A stretch of 13,093 nt of DNA from contig CAZEUZ010000181.1 in the NCBI GenBank assembly GCA_964515805.1, positions 1 through 13,093 on the forward strand. Direction: 5' to 3'. Source of the stretch: CAZEUZ01 sp964515805 (lineage in GTDB: Bacteria > Pseudomonadota > Gammaproteobacteria > Pseudomonadales > Cellvibrionaceae). Positions 1 to 7,192 of this stretch are shown here, piece by piece; within the stretch, counting starts at the first letter, position 1, and every line of letters starts with the position of its first letter. The notes beneath the pieces were generated by a model, which was not told the DNA's origin, searched no databases, and saw nothing but the letters and a program-made list of their open reading frames with translations. Both the position numbers and the translations under genes were made by a program.

Positions 1-1
1 G

Positions 2-3000
2 GATTTTTGGATAGAACATTCTGAAAAAGAGGCCAAGCCGGCACTGATAACGTTGCTGGCCATGAATCACTGTGGCTACAAGAATATTATCAAATTGATT
101 TCTCGCAGTTACCAGCAGGGGCAGAATCACGGTATTCCTTATCTGCATCGGCAATGGATTAGCGAACATACCGATGGGGTGATTGCTTTATCCGGTGGGT
201 GTTTGGGAGATGTTGGTCGGGAGCTGCTAAATGGGCGAATTCAGGACGCAAAGCAATTATTGTCTCAATGGCAGCAATATTTTCCGCAACGGTTTTATCT
301 CGAATTACAGCGAACTGGTCGCGACTATGAAGAGGCTTACATACGTGCAGCTGTCAATCTTGCCAATGAACAGCAGGTACCTGTAGTAGCGACTAACGAT
401 GTTCGCTTCTTAACCGGTGATGAATTTGAAGCCCATGAAGTTCGCGTGTGTATCGGCGAAGGCCGAACGTTGGAAGACCCGCGGCGGGAAAATCGTTTCA
501 GTAGTCAACAGTATTTGCGCAGTAGCGACGAGATGGCTGAATTATTTAGCGATATCCCTCAGGCGCTTGCTAATTCAGTAGAAATTGCTAAGCGCTGCAA
601 TCTGGAGATCGAGTTAGGTAAATATTATCTGCCAGATTATTCTATTCCGGATGATTTTGCCGATGACCCTTTCTTTGCTGACCATGTTTCCTATGAAGAG
701 TTGGAATCCAGTGCTGTCTCTGCTATGGGGAGTCAGTGGTCCGAACGTCGTCATGATCCTGATTATCAACGAGCTTTGCGCACCAATGTCTTTTTTCAAA
801 AAGTTGCCTACCAAGGGCTCTATTGGCGTTTTGAAAGCATTCTCGATCGTCAATCTTCCAATTATGAAGCTCGCAAACAATCCTACTTGGAGCGACTACG
901 ATATGAACTGAAAATAATTATGCAAATGGGCTTTTGCAGTTATTTTCTCATCGTTATGGATTTTATCCGTTGGGCCAAAGATAATCGTATTCCAGTGGGG
1001 CCTGGACGCGGTTCAGGAGCGGGTTCACTGGTGGCTTACGCTCAACAGATAACGGATTTGGATCCACTGGCATATGATTTACTATTCGAACGTTTCCTCA
1101 ATCCGGAGCGGGTCTCGATGCCGGATTTCGACGTCGATTTTTGCATGGATAAACGCGACCTGGTGATCGACTATGTTGCCGATCGCTACGGTCGCGATTC
1201 AGTGTCTCAAATTATCACTTTTGGCACTTTGGCGGCCAAGGCAGTAGTGCGTGACGTGGCTCGCGTACAGGGAAAATCCTATAGTTTGGCGGATAAATTA
1301 TCGAAAATGATACCGTTCGATGTCGGTATGACGCTAGAAAAAGCTTATAAAAAAGAATCTGTATTGCAGGATTTTCTTGCCAATGACAGCGATGCTCAGG
1401 AAATCTGGGATATGGCGGTACAGTTAGAAGGCATTAGCCGCAATGCCGGCAAACATGCCGGCGGTGTGGTTATTGCACCGACCAAATTAGTCGACTTTAC
1501 GCCGTTGTCTTGCGATGAAAATGGCACCGGATTAGTTACTCAGTACGACAAGGATGATGTTGAGTCCGTAGGCCTTATTAAGTTTGACTTTTTGGGTTTG
1601 CGCACTTTAACAATTATCGACTGGGTACTTGAAATGATCAACCAGCGGCGCAGGCATCAACATCAATCTGAATTGGATATCAATACCATTCCGTTAGATG
1701 ATCCGGCAACTTACAGTATGCTTAAAAGTGCCAAGACTACAGCAGTATTTCAGTTGGAGTCGCGTGGCATGAAGGATTTGATCAAGCGTCTACAGCCAGA
1801 TAATATCGAAGATATGATTGCCCTAGTGGCATTGTTTCGTCCCGGACCGCTGCAATCCGGCATGGTGGACGATTTTATCAATCGCAAACATGGGCGTGCG
1901 ACAATTGCTTACCCCGATCCGAAATACCAGCATGACAAACTAAAACCCATTCTCGAACCCACTTATGGCGTCATTGTTTATCAGGAACAAGTGATGCAGA
2001 TTGCCCAAGAGCTGGCAGGTTACACGCTGGGTTCCGCCGATTTGTTGCGGCGAGCCATGGGTAAGAAAAAACCGGAGGAAATGGCTAAACAACGTTCAGT
2101 CTTTGAATCTGGAGCAAAAGCACAAGGTATAGACCCTACACTGGCGATTAAAATTTTTGATCTAGTAGAAAAATTTGCTGGTTACGGTTTCAACAAATCA
2201 CATTCGGCTGCCTATGCTCTTCTCTCCTACCAAACGGCCTGGCTGAAAACCAATTTTCCTGCTCAATTTATGGCAGCCACCCTGTCTTCCGACATGGATA
2301 AAACCGATAAAGTAGTGACGCTTATCGAAGAGTGCCGAGTCATGAAAGTGACGCTGTTACCACCGGATGTCAATCAGGGAGAATTTCAATTTACCGTCAA
2401 TAGAGACGATAATATTATTTATGGGTTGGGTGCTATTAAGGGGCTTGGTAAAGGACCGGTAGACGCTATTATTGCTGCCCGCGCAACCAGTCCGTTCACC
2501 GATTTGTTTGATTTTTGTGTGCGGGTAGATTTGCGTAAAATTAATAAACGCGTCCTGGAAGCACTAGTGCGCAGTGGCGCTTTAGACGCTATCGGTCCGC
2601 AATTGGATGGCGGAGATCTGAATCTGACACGTGCCATTTTATTGGCTGCTATGGATCAAGCGATAAGGTCCGCCGAACAAAATCAGGCCAATGTAAGCGC
2701 AGGCATGGTGGATTTATTTGGTGGGCTTTTACCTAGTATCAAGAACGAAAACAGTTATCAAGATTTTTTGTCAACGCAGCCTTGGACGGCTAAAAAACGT
2801 CTCGATGCAGAAAAAGAGACGTTGGGTTTGTATCTAACGGGTCACCCTATCGATGAATACGAGCAAGAAATTCATCACTTGGTATCTAACCGCATTGTTA
2901 ACTTGAAAGCTGACAACCAGACTGGTCGTCGCGGTACAGATAAAAAGTTGTCTAAAGTGATGGGTTTGGTTGTTGCCATGCGAGTCATGAAAACTAAGCG

Positions 3001-3490
3001 CGGTGATAACATGGCGTTTGTCACTTTGGATGACCGTACTGCCAGAATAGAGGTAACAATATTTTCTGACACACTCAACAAATGTCGAGATATATTGATT
3101 AAGGATGCACTGTTAGTGGTGGAGGGTCAGGTTATTCATGACGATTTCAGTGGTGATTTGAAAATGCGTGCCGAGAGCCTCTCCAATTTAGAAGAGGCTC
3201 TACAACAGCAATTGCGTAGTATTACGGTTGTCTGGAGTTGCGATCGACTTCCTGTTGGAACCGATAGCCGATTAGCACAACTGCTGAATATTCATTCTCA
3301 TAAACCCGAAGGTGAACAAGACAAGTGCCTTATTTACATTGATTATATACATACTGATGCTCGTGTCACCCTAAAGCTAGGGCCATCATGGCAGGTACAA
3401 CCGACAGCTGACTTGATACAGCAATTGAAAGAAATGTTTGGCCAAAAAAATATACGGCTGGCTTACAATAAGACACAAATAGCTGGTTAA
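2..3490 (+). CDS. dnaE: DNA polymerase III subunit alpha (5' end missing)
   Basis: Catalytic subunit of the replicative DNA polymerase III holoenzyme. The reading frame is open from base 2, so the true start lies upstream; by comparison with E. coli DnaE about 68 N-terminal residues (start of the PHP domain) are missing, and 1162 are visible. Visible parts in order: rest of the PHP domain (to about 640), the palm with GPGRGSGAGS (about 997-1026) and MPDFDVDF (1118-1141), whose Asp codons at 1124 and 1130 match catalytic D401 and D403 of E. coli, the third catalytic Asp in KFDFLGLRTL (codon 1586), the finger region with YGFNKSHSAAY (about 2183-2215), then an OB-fold and C-terminal domain. The internal beta-clamp motif appears as MVDLF (2705-2719). 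Relative to E. coli there is an extra segment of about 40 residues after the PHP domain (about 656-787). The gene precedes accA, as in many gammaproteobacteria. Identification is very secure. Confidence 0.98.
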   Translation, partial: DFWIEHSEKEAKPALITLLAMNHCGYKNIIKLISRSYQQGQNHGIPYLHRQWISEHTDGVIALSGGCLGDVGRELLNGRIQDAKQLLSQWQQYFPQRFYLELQRTGRDYEEAYIRAAVNLANEQQVPVVATNDVRFLTGDEFEAHEVRVCIGEGRTLEDPRRENRFSSQQYLRSSDEMAELFSDIPQALANSVEIAKRCNLEIELGKYYLPDYSIPDDFADDPFFADHVSYEELESSAVSAMGSQWSERRHDPDYQRALRTNVFFQKVAYQGLYWRFESILDRQSSNYEARKQSYLERLRYELKIIMQMGFCSYFLIVMDFIRWAKDNRIPVGPGRGSGAGSLVAYAQQITDLDPLAYDLLFERFLNPERVSMPDFDVDFCMDKRDLVIDYVADRYGRDSVSQIITFGTLAAKAVVRDVARVQGKSYSLADKLSKMIPFDVGMTLEKAYKKESVLQDFLANDSDAQEIWDMAVQLEGISRNAGKHAGGVVIAPTKLVDFTPLSCDENGTGLVTQYDKDDVESVGLIKFDFLGLRTLTIIDWVLEMINQRRRHQHQSELDINTIPLDDPATYSMLKSAKTTAVFQLESRGMKDLIKRLQPDNIEDMIALVALFRPGPLQSGMVDDFINRKHGRATIAYPDPKYQHDKLKPILEPTYGVIVYQEQVMQIAQELAGYTLGSADLLRRAMGKKKPEEMAKQRSVFESGAKAQGIDPTLAIKIFDLVEKFAGYGFNKSHSAAYALLSYQTAWLKTNFPAQFMAATLSSDMDKTDKVVTLIEECRVMKVTLLPPDVNQGEFQFTVNRDDNIIYGLGAIKGLGKGPVDAIIAARATSPFTDLFDFCVRVDLRKINKRVLEALVRSGALDAIGPQLDGGDLNLTRAILLAAMDQAIRSAEQNQANVSAGMVDLFGGLLPSIKNENSYQDFLSTQPWTAKKRLDAEKETLGLYLTGHPIDEYEQEIHHLVSNRIVNLKADNQTGRRGTDKKLSKVMGLVVAMRVMKTKRGDNMAFVTLDDRTARIEVTIFSDTLNKCRDILIKDALLVVEGQVIHDDFSGDLKMRAESLSNLEEALQQQLRSITVVWSCDRLPVGTDSRLAQLLNIHSHKPEGEQDKCLIYIDYIHTDARVTLKLGPSWQVQPTADLIQQLKEMFGQKNIRLAYNKTQIAG

Positions 3491-3542
3491 ATTAGGACTT
3501 ATAAGGTTAGTAGACTCATAAGCAAGTTTCGCGTATCGTTTG

Positions 3543-3571
3543 CTTTCTTAGCAATACACCTGTGGTAACTT
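3543..3571 (+). promoter_or_regulatory. possible extended -10 promoter for accA
   Basis: The 118 bp between dnaE and accA hold a TGG-TAACTT element (3563-3571), which fits an extended -10 box (TGn followed by TAACTT). The region about 17 bp upstream (3543-3548, CTTTCT) is a poor -35 box. It would give accA its own transcript, with a leader of about 30 nt. No terminator-like hairpin is visible after dnaE, so read-through from dnaE is equally possible. The call is weak. Confidence 0.25.
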
Positions 3572-3608
3572 GCCGCAATTAAACATTAGTAGATTTAAAC
3601 ACACTAAA

Positions 3609-4568
3609 ATGAACCCGAATTATCTCGATTTTGAACAGCCTATTGCTGAATTGGAAGCAAAAATTGAAGAACTTCAGTTGGTAGGCAACGACAATAATAT
3701 CAATATAACAGAAGAAATCACCAGACTACGTGAGAAGAGCAATAAACTCACTGAAAGCGTTTATTCCAACCTGTCGGCCTGGCAAGTGGTTAAAGTGGCT
3801 CGTCATCCGCAGCGCCCTCACAGTAGCGATTATATCGAACGAATGTTTACCGATTGGGATGAATTGCACGGTGACCGCCATTTTGGCGACGATAAGGCAA
3901 TTATCGGAGGTGTTGCCAGGCTCGATGATAAACCGGTTATGGTCATCGGAGAAGAAAAAGGCCGCAGTGTCAATGATAAAGTCCATCGCAACTTCGGTAT
4001 GCCGAAGCCCGAGGGCTATCGCAAGGCGCTACGGCTGATGGAAATGGCGGAGCGCTTTAAGATGCCGGTGCTCACATTAATTGATACCCCGGGAGCTTAT
4101 CCGGGTATCGATAGTGAAGAACGGGGAATCAGTGAATCTATAGCTCAAAATTTAGCTGTCATGTCCCGCCTGCGCACACCAATTATTTGTACAGTCATTG
4201 GTGAAGGTTCTTCCGGTGGCGCTCTCGCTATTGGTGTCGGCGACCATCTCAATATGCTCCAATATGCGACTTATTTTGTTATTTCACCCGAAGGCTGTGC
4301 CAATATCATCTGGAAAACTGCCGATAAAGCGCCTTTGGCTGCGGAAGCTATGGGATTAACGTCGACTACTCTGCAAGAATTAGGCATTGTTGACGAAACT
4401 ATTAAAGAACCTTTGGGGGGAGCCCATCGGGATATGGAAGTTACTGCTACTACATTGCAAGATCGTTTAGTAGAGCAGTTAGATAATCTCAAAAGTCAGT
4501 CGCTGGATGAACTGCTGGAAAAACGCTATCAACGTTTGATAAATTACGGCAATGACATGACTAAGTAG
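3609..4568 (+). CDS. accA: acetyl-CoA carboxylase carboxyltransferase subunit alpha
   Basis: Alpha subunit of the carboxyltransferase, which works with AccD to move the carboxyl group from biotin-BCCP to acetyl-CoA and form malonyl-CoA, the first step of fatty-acid synthesis in the cytoplasm. The frame stays open upstream to a TTG at 3570, but the ATG at 3609 gives NYLDFEQPIAELEAKI at the N-terminus, which matches E. coli AccA, and gives exactly 319 residues, the E. coli length. Visible motifs: ARHPQRP (64-70), DKAIIGGVARLD (95-106), NFGMPKPEGYRKALRLM (128-144), IDTPGAYPG (158-166), the oxyanion-type loop GEGSSGGALAIGVGD (198-212; E. coli has GEGGSGG) and EPLGGAHR (267-274). There is no strong Shine-Dalgarno before 3609. 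The next gene is convergent 60 bp away, so accA ends its transcription unit. Confidence 0.97.
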   Translation: MNPNYLDFEQPIAELEAKIEELQLVGNDNNINITEEITRLREKSNKLTESVYSNLSAWQVVKVARHPQRPHSSDYIERMFTDWDELHGDRHFGDDKAIIGGVARLDDKPVMVIGEEKGRSVNDKVHRNFGMPKPEGYRKALRLMEMAERFKMPVLTLIDTPGAYPGIDSEERGISESIAQNLAVMSRLRTPIICTVIGEGSSGGALAIGVGDHLNMLQYATYFVISPEGCANIIWKTADKAPLAAEAMGLTSTTLQELGIVDETIKEPLGGAHRDMEVTATTLQDRLVEQLDNLKSQSLDELLEKRYQRLINYGNDMTK

Positions 4569-4628
4569 ATTGAAAAATAACGCTATGTCGGTGTTACACT
4601 TTCTGATTTGATCCAGTAAAACCTTTGA

Positions 4629-4961
4629 TTAACCACCAGCAATTTTTACTTCGTACCCCTGTGATCGTAAGTATTCTTTGATTTGCTCTCGGTCGCTTGT
4701 CTGCAGTTCTATATTACCTTGTTTGACGCTGCCGCCTACGCCTAGTTTACGCTTTAATTGTTTTGCTAATGTTTTCACATTGGCTTCATCGGTGATCAAC
4801 CCTACAATAACGCTGACTCCATTGCCTTTTCTGCCCTTTGTTTGACGATGGATTCTCACAATTCCATCGGTATCTGCCATAGTGCTTTTTTGCTCTGTAA
4901 ACTCTTTGGAAGTGACCTTTTCGCTGGAAGTCGAATAGACTAATCGGCTATTTTTATTCAT
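4629..4961 (-). CDS. yciH: YciH/SUI1-family translation factor-like protein
   Basis: A small basic protein of 110 residues with an SUI1 (eIF1-like) domain, close to E. coli YciH (about 108 residues). The N-terminus has NSRLVYST (4-11), matching the E. coli start, which supports the ATG at 4961. A variable, charged linker (12-30) follows. The SUI1 domain runs from about 33 to 108: GIVRIHRQTKGRKGNGV (33-49), a helix rich in Lys (about 60-73), GVGGSVKQGNIELQ (74-87) and the C-terminal VKIAGG (105-110). Bacterial YciH is thought to influence the fidelity of translation initiation or to act under stress; this is family knowledge, not something shown here. The gene is convergent with accA and only 30 bp from the divergent channel gene at 4992, so its promoter must lie within that short gap or inside the channel gene. 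No clear Shine-Dalgarno is seen. Confidence 0.93.
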   Translation of the reverse strand: MNKNSRLVYSTSSEKVTSKEFTEQKSTMADTDGIVRIHRQTKGRKGNGVSVIVGLITDEANVKTLAKQLKRKLGVGGSVKQGNIELQTSDREQIKEYLRSQGYEVKIAGG

Positions 4962-4991
4962 GTATTTTTTTATTTTTAGTACGGACAGTTA

Positions 4992-5804
4992 ATGAAGAGC
5001 GCATTATTAAAAAACAGACTGTATACGATTATTTTTGGGACGGATACCCCTGCCGGAAAATTATTTGATCTGATTCTTATTTATACCATTTTGTTAAGTG
5101 TAATGGCGGTTATATTGGATTCAGTAACTTGGATGGCAGAGGGCTACGGATGGCATTTGTCGGTGATCGAGTGGCTGTTCACTCTAATATTTACCGTCGA
5201 ATACGGGGTTCGCATCTACTGTTCACCTAACCGTTGGCGTTATATATTCAGCTTTTATGGCATAGTCGATCTCATGTCAATTTTGCCTTCTTATTTGAGT
5301 TTATTCATTGGTGATATTACCTATTTGATGGTCATTAGATTATTGAGGGTATTGCGTATATTCCGTGTATTGAAACTGGTACGCTATCTCACTGAGGCGA
5401 ATTTATTGCTTCGAACGTTAGTTGCTGGCAGGCGTAAGGTGTTTATTTTCTTTAGCACGGTGTTGGTAATAGCCACTGTCTTTGGTTCGTTGATGTTTAT
5501 TATCGAAGGCCCCGATAATGGCTTTACCAGCATTCCTAAAAGCATTTATTGGACCATTGTTACGATAACGACTGTCGGCTACGGCGATATCACACCACAC
5601 ACTGTCGCTGGACAAATTATTGCTACCTTAGTGATGCTCACTGGTTATTCCATTATTGCCGTACCTACCGGTATATTTACCGCTGAACTTGTAAGAGAAA
5701 TGCAGCGTTGCCGAGATTTTCGTCGCTGCCGGCACTGTGAGTGCGTGGGTCATGAAGCCGATGCGGAATACTGTCGATTGTGTGGCGTCAAGCTATCAGG
5801 TTAG
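4992..5804 (+). CDS. voltage-gated-type potassium channel (ion transporter family) with C-terminal zinc-ribbon-like tail
   Basis: A 270-residue inner-membrane ion channel of the six-helix type. S1 is at about 24-43, S2 about 57-76, S3 about 84-106, S4 about 112-132, S5 about 148-171, a pore loop and S6 about 204-231. S4 carries a basic residue every third position (R116, R119, R122, R125, K128, R131), the mark of a voltage sensor. The pore loop ends in TVGYGD (194-199), the potassium selectivity filter, so K+ is the expected ion. After S6 the cytoplasmic tail has CRHC (246-249) and CRLC (261-264), two CxxC pairs 11 residues apart that look like a small zinc ribbon. The ATG at 4992 has GGA six bases upstream. 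The gene stands alone, divergent from yciH and probably not part of the TRAP operon, which has its own promoter. The physiological role (membrane potential or K+ release) is inferred from the family only. Confidence 0.92.
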   Translation: MKSALLKNRLYTIIFGTDTPAGKLFDLILIYTILLSVMAVILDSVTWMAEGYGWHLSVIEWLFTLIFTVEYGVRIYCSPNRWRYIFSFYGIVDLMSILPSYLSLFIGDITYLMVIRLLRVLRIFRVLKLVRYLTEANLLLRTLVAGRRKVFIFFSTVLVIATVFGSLMFIIEGPDNGFTSIPKSIYWTIVTITTVGYGDITPHTVAGQIIATLVMLTGYSIIAVPTGIFTAELVREMQRCRDFRRCRHCECVGHEADAEYCRLCGVKLSG

Positions 5805-5826
5805 CCGGCTAGGTTCCTCACATTTG

Positions 5827-5849
5827 AACATTCTTTAGCGATGTTTTTT
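5827..5849 (+). terminator. weak candidate terminator after the channel gene
   Basis: AACAT (5827-5831) can pair with ATGTT (5841-5845) across a 9-base loop, and the second arm runs straight into a T tract (5844-5849). The stem is short and AT-rich, possibly extended by G-T wobbles at either end, so termination would be inefficient at best. Its position, about 20 bp after the channel stop codon, is right. Confidence 0.3.
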
Positions 5850-5958
5850 CGATTTCTACAATCCCGTTAATGCCGATTATTTCATTACCCAGCAGAACAG
5901 GCTGTCGTTGCTTCTACTATGCATGGCCTTTCTTTTTTTATCTAAACCATTATACTTT

Positions 5959-5987
5959 TTGACATTAACGTATGTTGATGATTGAAT
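5959..5987 (+). promoter_or_regulatory. sigma70-type promoter for the TRAP transporter genes
   Basis: A perfect -35 box TTGACA (5959-5964) is followed after 17 bp by TTGAAT (5982-5987), a -10 box matching the consensus at four of six positions. Transcription would start near 5994 and leave a leader of about 105 nt before dctP. A TATACT at 5951-5956 is a possible alternative -10 box but lacks a recognisable -35 box. The 295 bp gap between the channel and dctP holds no gene that I can see. Confidence 0.6.
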
Positions 5988-6001
5988 AAGCTGCAAAGCT
6001 A

Positions 6002-6049
6002 ACACGGCATTGTGTAAACTGTTTTTACTTGTGTCACTGATGGCCGTGT
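6002..6049 (+). promoter_or_regulatory. nested inverted repeat in the dctP leader
   Basis: ACACGGC (6002-6008) is a perfect reverse complement of GCCGTGT (6043-6049). Inside it lies a second small inverted repeat, GTAAA (6014-6018) and TTTAC (6024-6028). Both fall downstream of the predicted transcription start and upstream of the ribosome binding site. They could form a hairpin in the leader RNA or be the operator of a repressor. It matches no riboswitch class I can recognise, and a 7-bp repeat with a 34-base gap can arise by chance. Confidence 0.35.
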
Positions 6050-6085
6050 AAATTCTCCAGTAAAATTAAAATTTAGTAGTCTTTT

Positions 6086-6091
6086 GAGAGG
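6086..6091 (+). promoter_or_regulatory. ribosome binding site that fixes the dctP start
   Basis: GAGAGG lies 8 bases before the ATG at 6100, a good Shine-Dalgarno spacing. The in-frame TTG at 6094 is only 2 bases from this site, too close to be used, so the ATG at 6100 is the start. Confidence 0.75.
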
Positions 6092-6099
6092 CATTGATT

Positions 6100-7113
6100 A
6101 TGAAAAAAATTAGAAAGTTAGGTTTATTGTCTATTTTTGCTACAAGCTTGATTGTTGCTGATGTACAAGCAGCTACCACATGGAATGTATCACTGTGGGG
6201 TAAGCGTCGTGCATTTACCGAGCATGTAGAGAAGTTGGCTGAGTTGGTTGATCAAAAAACTAACGGTGAGTTTAAGCTGAACATATCTTATGGCGGCCTA
6301 TCAAAATCTAGAGAAAATCTTGATGGTATTGAGATAGGGGCATTTGAAATGGCCCAATTTTGTTCTTTTTATCATGCTGGTAAAAATCCAACTATCACCG
6401 TAAATGAACTACCTTATACTAAAAATGTATCGCTTGCAGACATTGCTAAAATTTACAGTGAGGTCTACAAACACCCTGTCGTTGTTGCAGACTTGGCGCG
6501 TTGGAATGCCACACTGTTAATGCCTACTCCTTTGCCACAGTATAACATCGTCTCGAAAGGTGAAACGCTTAAGGAATTAGAGGGTTTTGAAGGTAAGCGT
6601 GTGCGTGGCCCCGGCGGTATCATGGGTGTTCTGGGTAAATTAGGTGCAGTTAAAACAGGTGTCCCTTTTGGTGAAGTTCGACAGGCGATGGATTCAGGCG
6701 TAATTGACGCAGCAGCTTTTGCTCCACATGCGCATTTAGCTACTAAGACTACAGCTATTGGTACCTGGGCCACCACTAATTTGAACCTGGGTTCAGCTGA
6801 CTGTCCTACTGTTGTGAATAGCGATGCATTAAATGCTTTAAAACCAGAATATAGGTCAGCATTGATGAGTTCTATCCCGCAAGCGATGAAGCATTATGTG
6901 GATAACTATGAAAATGTAACCACTGGTCAATATCAAAAAGAGTTAGAGGCTAAAGGTATTGAAATGGTTACTTTTAACAAGGAACAAGTCGATCAGCTAA
7001 ACGAATTGGCTGCTTCAGTACGTCAAGACTGGATCAAAAAATATGAAAAAGAATTCAATTCAAAAGAATTATTTGAATTTACTGAAAAACTGTTTTCAAA
7101 ATACGGAAAATAA
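6100..7113 (+). CDS. dctP: TRAP transporter periplasmic solute-binding protein (DctP family)
   Basis: The extracytoplasmic binding protein that captures an organic-acid-type solute and hands it to the DctQ-DctM membrane pair. It has 337 residues, normal for the family. The N-terminus is a Sec signal peptide: basic MKKIRK, a hydrophobic core (about 7-20) and a probable cleavage after VQA (residue 24), leaving ATTWNV at the mature end. DctP-type features include ENLDGIEIGAFEMA (72-85), ELPY (103-106), the region GKRVRGPGG (165-173) with R169 at the place of the conserved Arg that binds the ligand carboxylate, EVRQAMDSGVIDA (192-204) and VVNSDALNAL (238-247), whose N240 corresponds to a conserved Asn. 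It is the first gene of a dctPQM set. A strong terminator follows it, which should make it more abundant than the membrane subunits. The symbol denotes the family; the substrate is unknown, since no catabolic gene lies nearby. Confidence 0.93.
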   Translation: MKKIRKLGLLSIFATSLIVADVQAATTWNVSLWGKRRAFTEHVEKLAELVDQKTNGEFKLNISYGGLSKSRENLDGIEIGAFEMAQFCSFYHAGKNPTITVNELPYTKNVSLADIAKIYSEVYKHPVVVADLARWNATLLMPTPLPQYNIVSKGETLKELEGFEGKRVRGPGGIMGVLGKLGAVKTGVPFGEVRQAMDSGVIDAAAFAPHAHLATKTTAIGTWATTNLNLGSADCPTVVNSDALNALKPEYRSALMSSIPQAMKHYVDNYENVTTGQYQKELEAKGIEMVTFNKEQVDQLNELAASVRQDWIKKYEKEFNSKELFEFTEKLFSKYGK

Positions 7114-7136
7114 CTGACAGTATAATGTCTTATATG

Positions 7137-7171
7137 CCCTGCACTGATTTAAGTGCAGGGTTTTCTTTTTT
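7137..7171 (+). terminator. intrinsic terminator between dctP and dctQ
   Basis: A perfect 9-bp stem, CCCTGCACT (7137-7145) and AGTGCAGGG (7152-7160), with a 6-base loop is followed at once by TTTTCTTTTTT (7161-7171). This is a textbook Rho-independent terminator, 23 bp after the dctP stop and 21 bp before the dctQ start. As dctQ and dctM have no obvious promoter of their own in the short gap, the hairpin probably acts as a partial terminator or as a 3' end stabiliser for the dctP message. Confidence 0.9.
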
Positions 7172-7192
7172 ATCAACTGAAGAGAGTTCGAT

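Noticed and set aside
651..911. Second open frame overlapping the DnaE extra segment on the same strand
   Set aside because: It overlaps dnaE in another frame, has no convincing ribosome binding site and its product shows no recognisable features. The dnaE frame itself is continuous here, so there is no frameshift.
3570..3608. Upstream TTG start that would add 13 residues to AccA
   Set aside because: The added residues have no counterpart in E. coli AccA, while the ATG at 3609 gives the family N-terminus and the exact family length.
5802..5811. 10-bp perfect palindrome TAGCCGGCTA at the end of the channel gene
   Set aside because: It has no loop or T tract and overlaps the stop codon; a palindrome of this length is expected by chance in a window of this size.
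5805..6093. Possible small gene or RNA gene in the gap before dctP
   Set aside because: No open frame with a ribosome binding site and no tRNA cloverleaf could be found; the region is explained as the channel 3' end, promoter and leader.
6094..6099. TTG start for dctP two codons upstream of the ATG
   Set aside because: It lies only 2 bases from the Shine-Dalgarno GAGAGG and would disturb the usual MKK start of the signal peptide.
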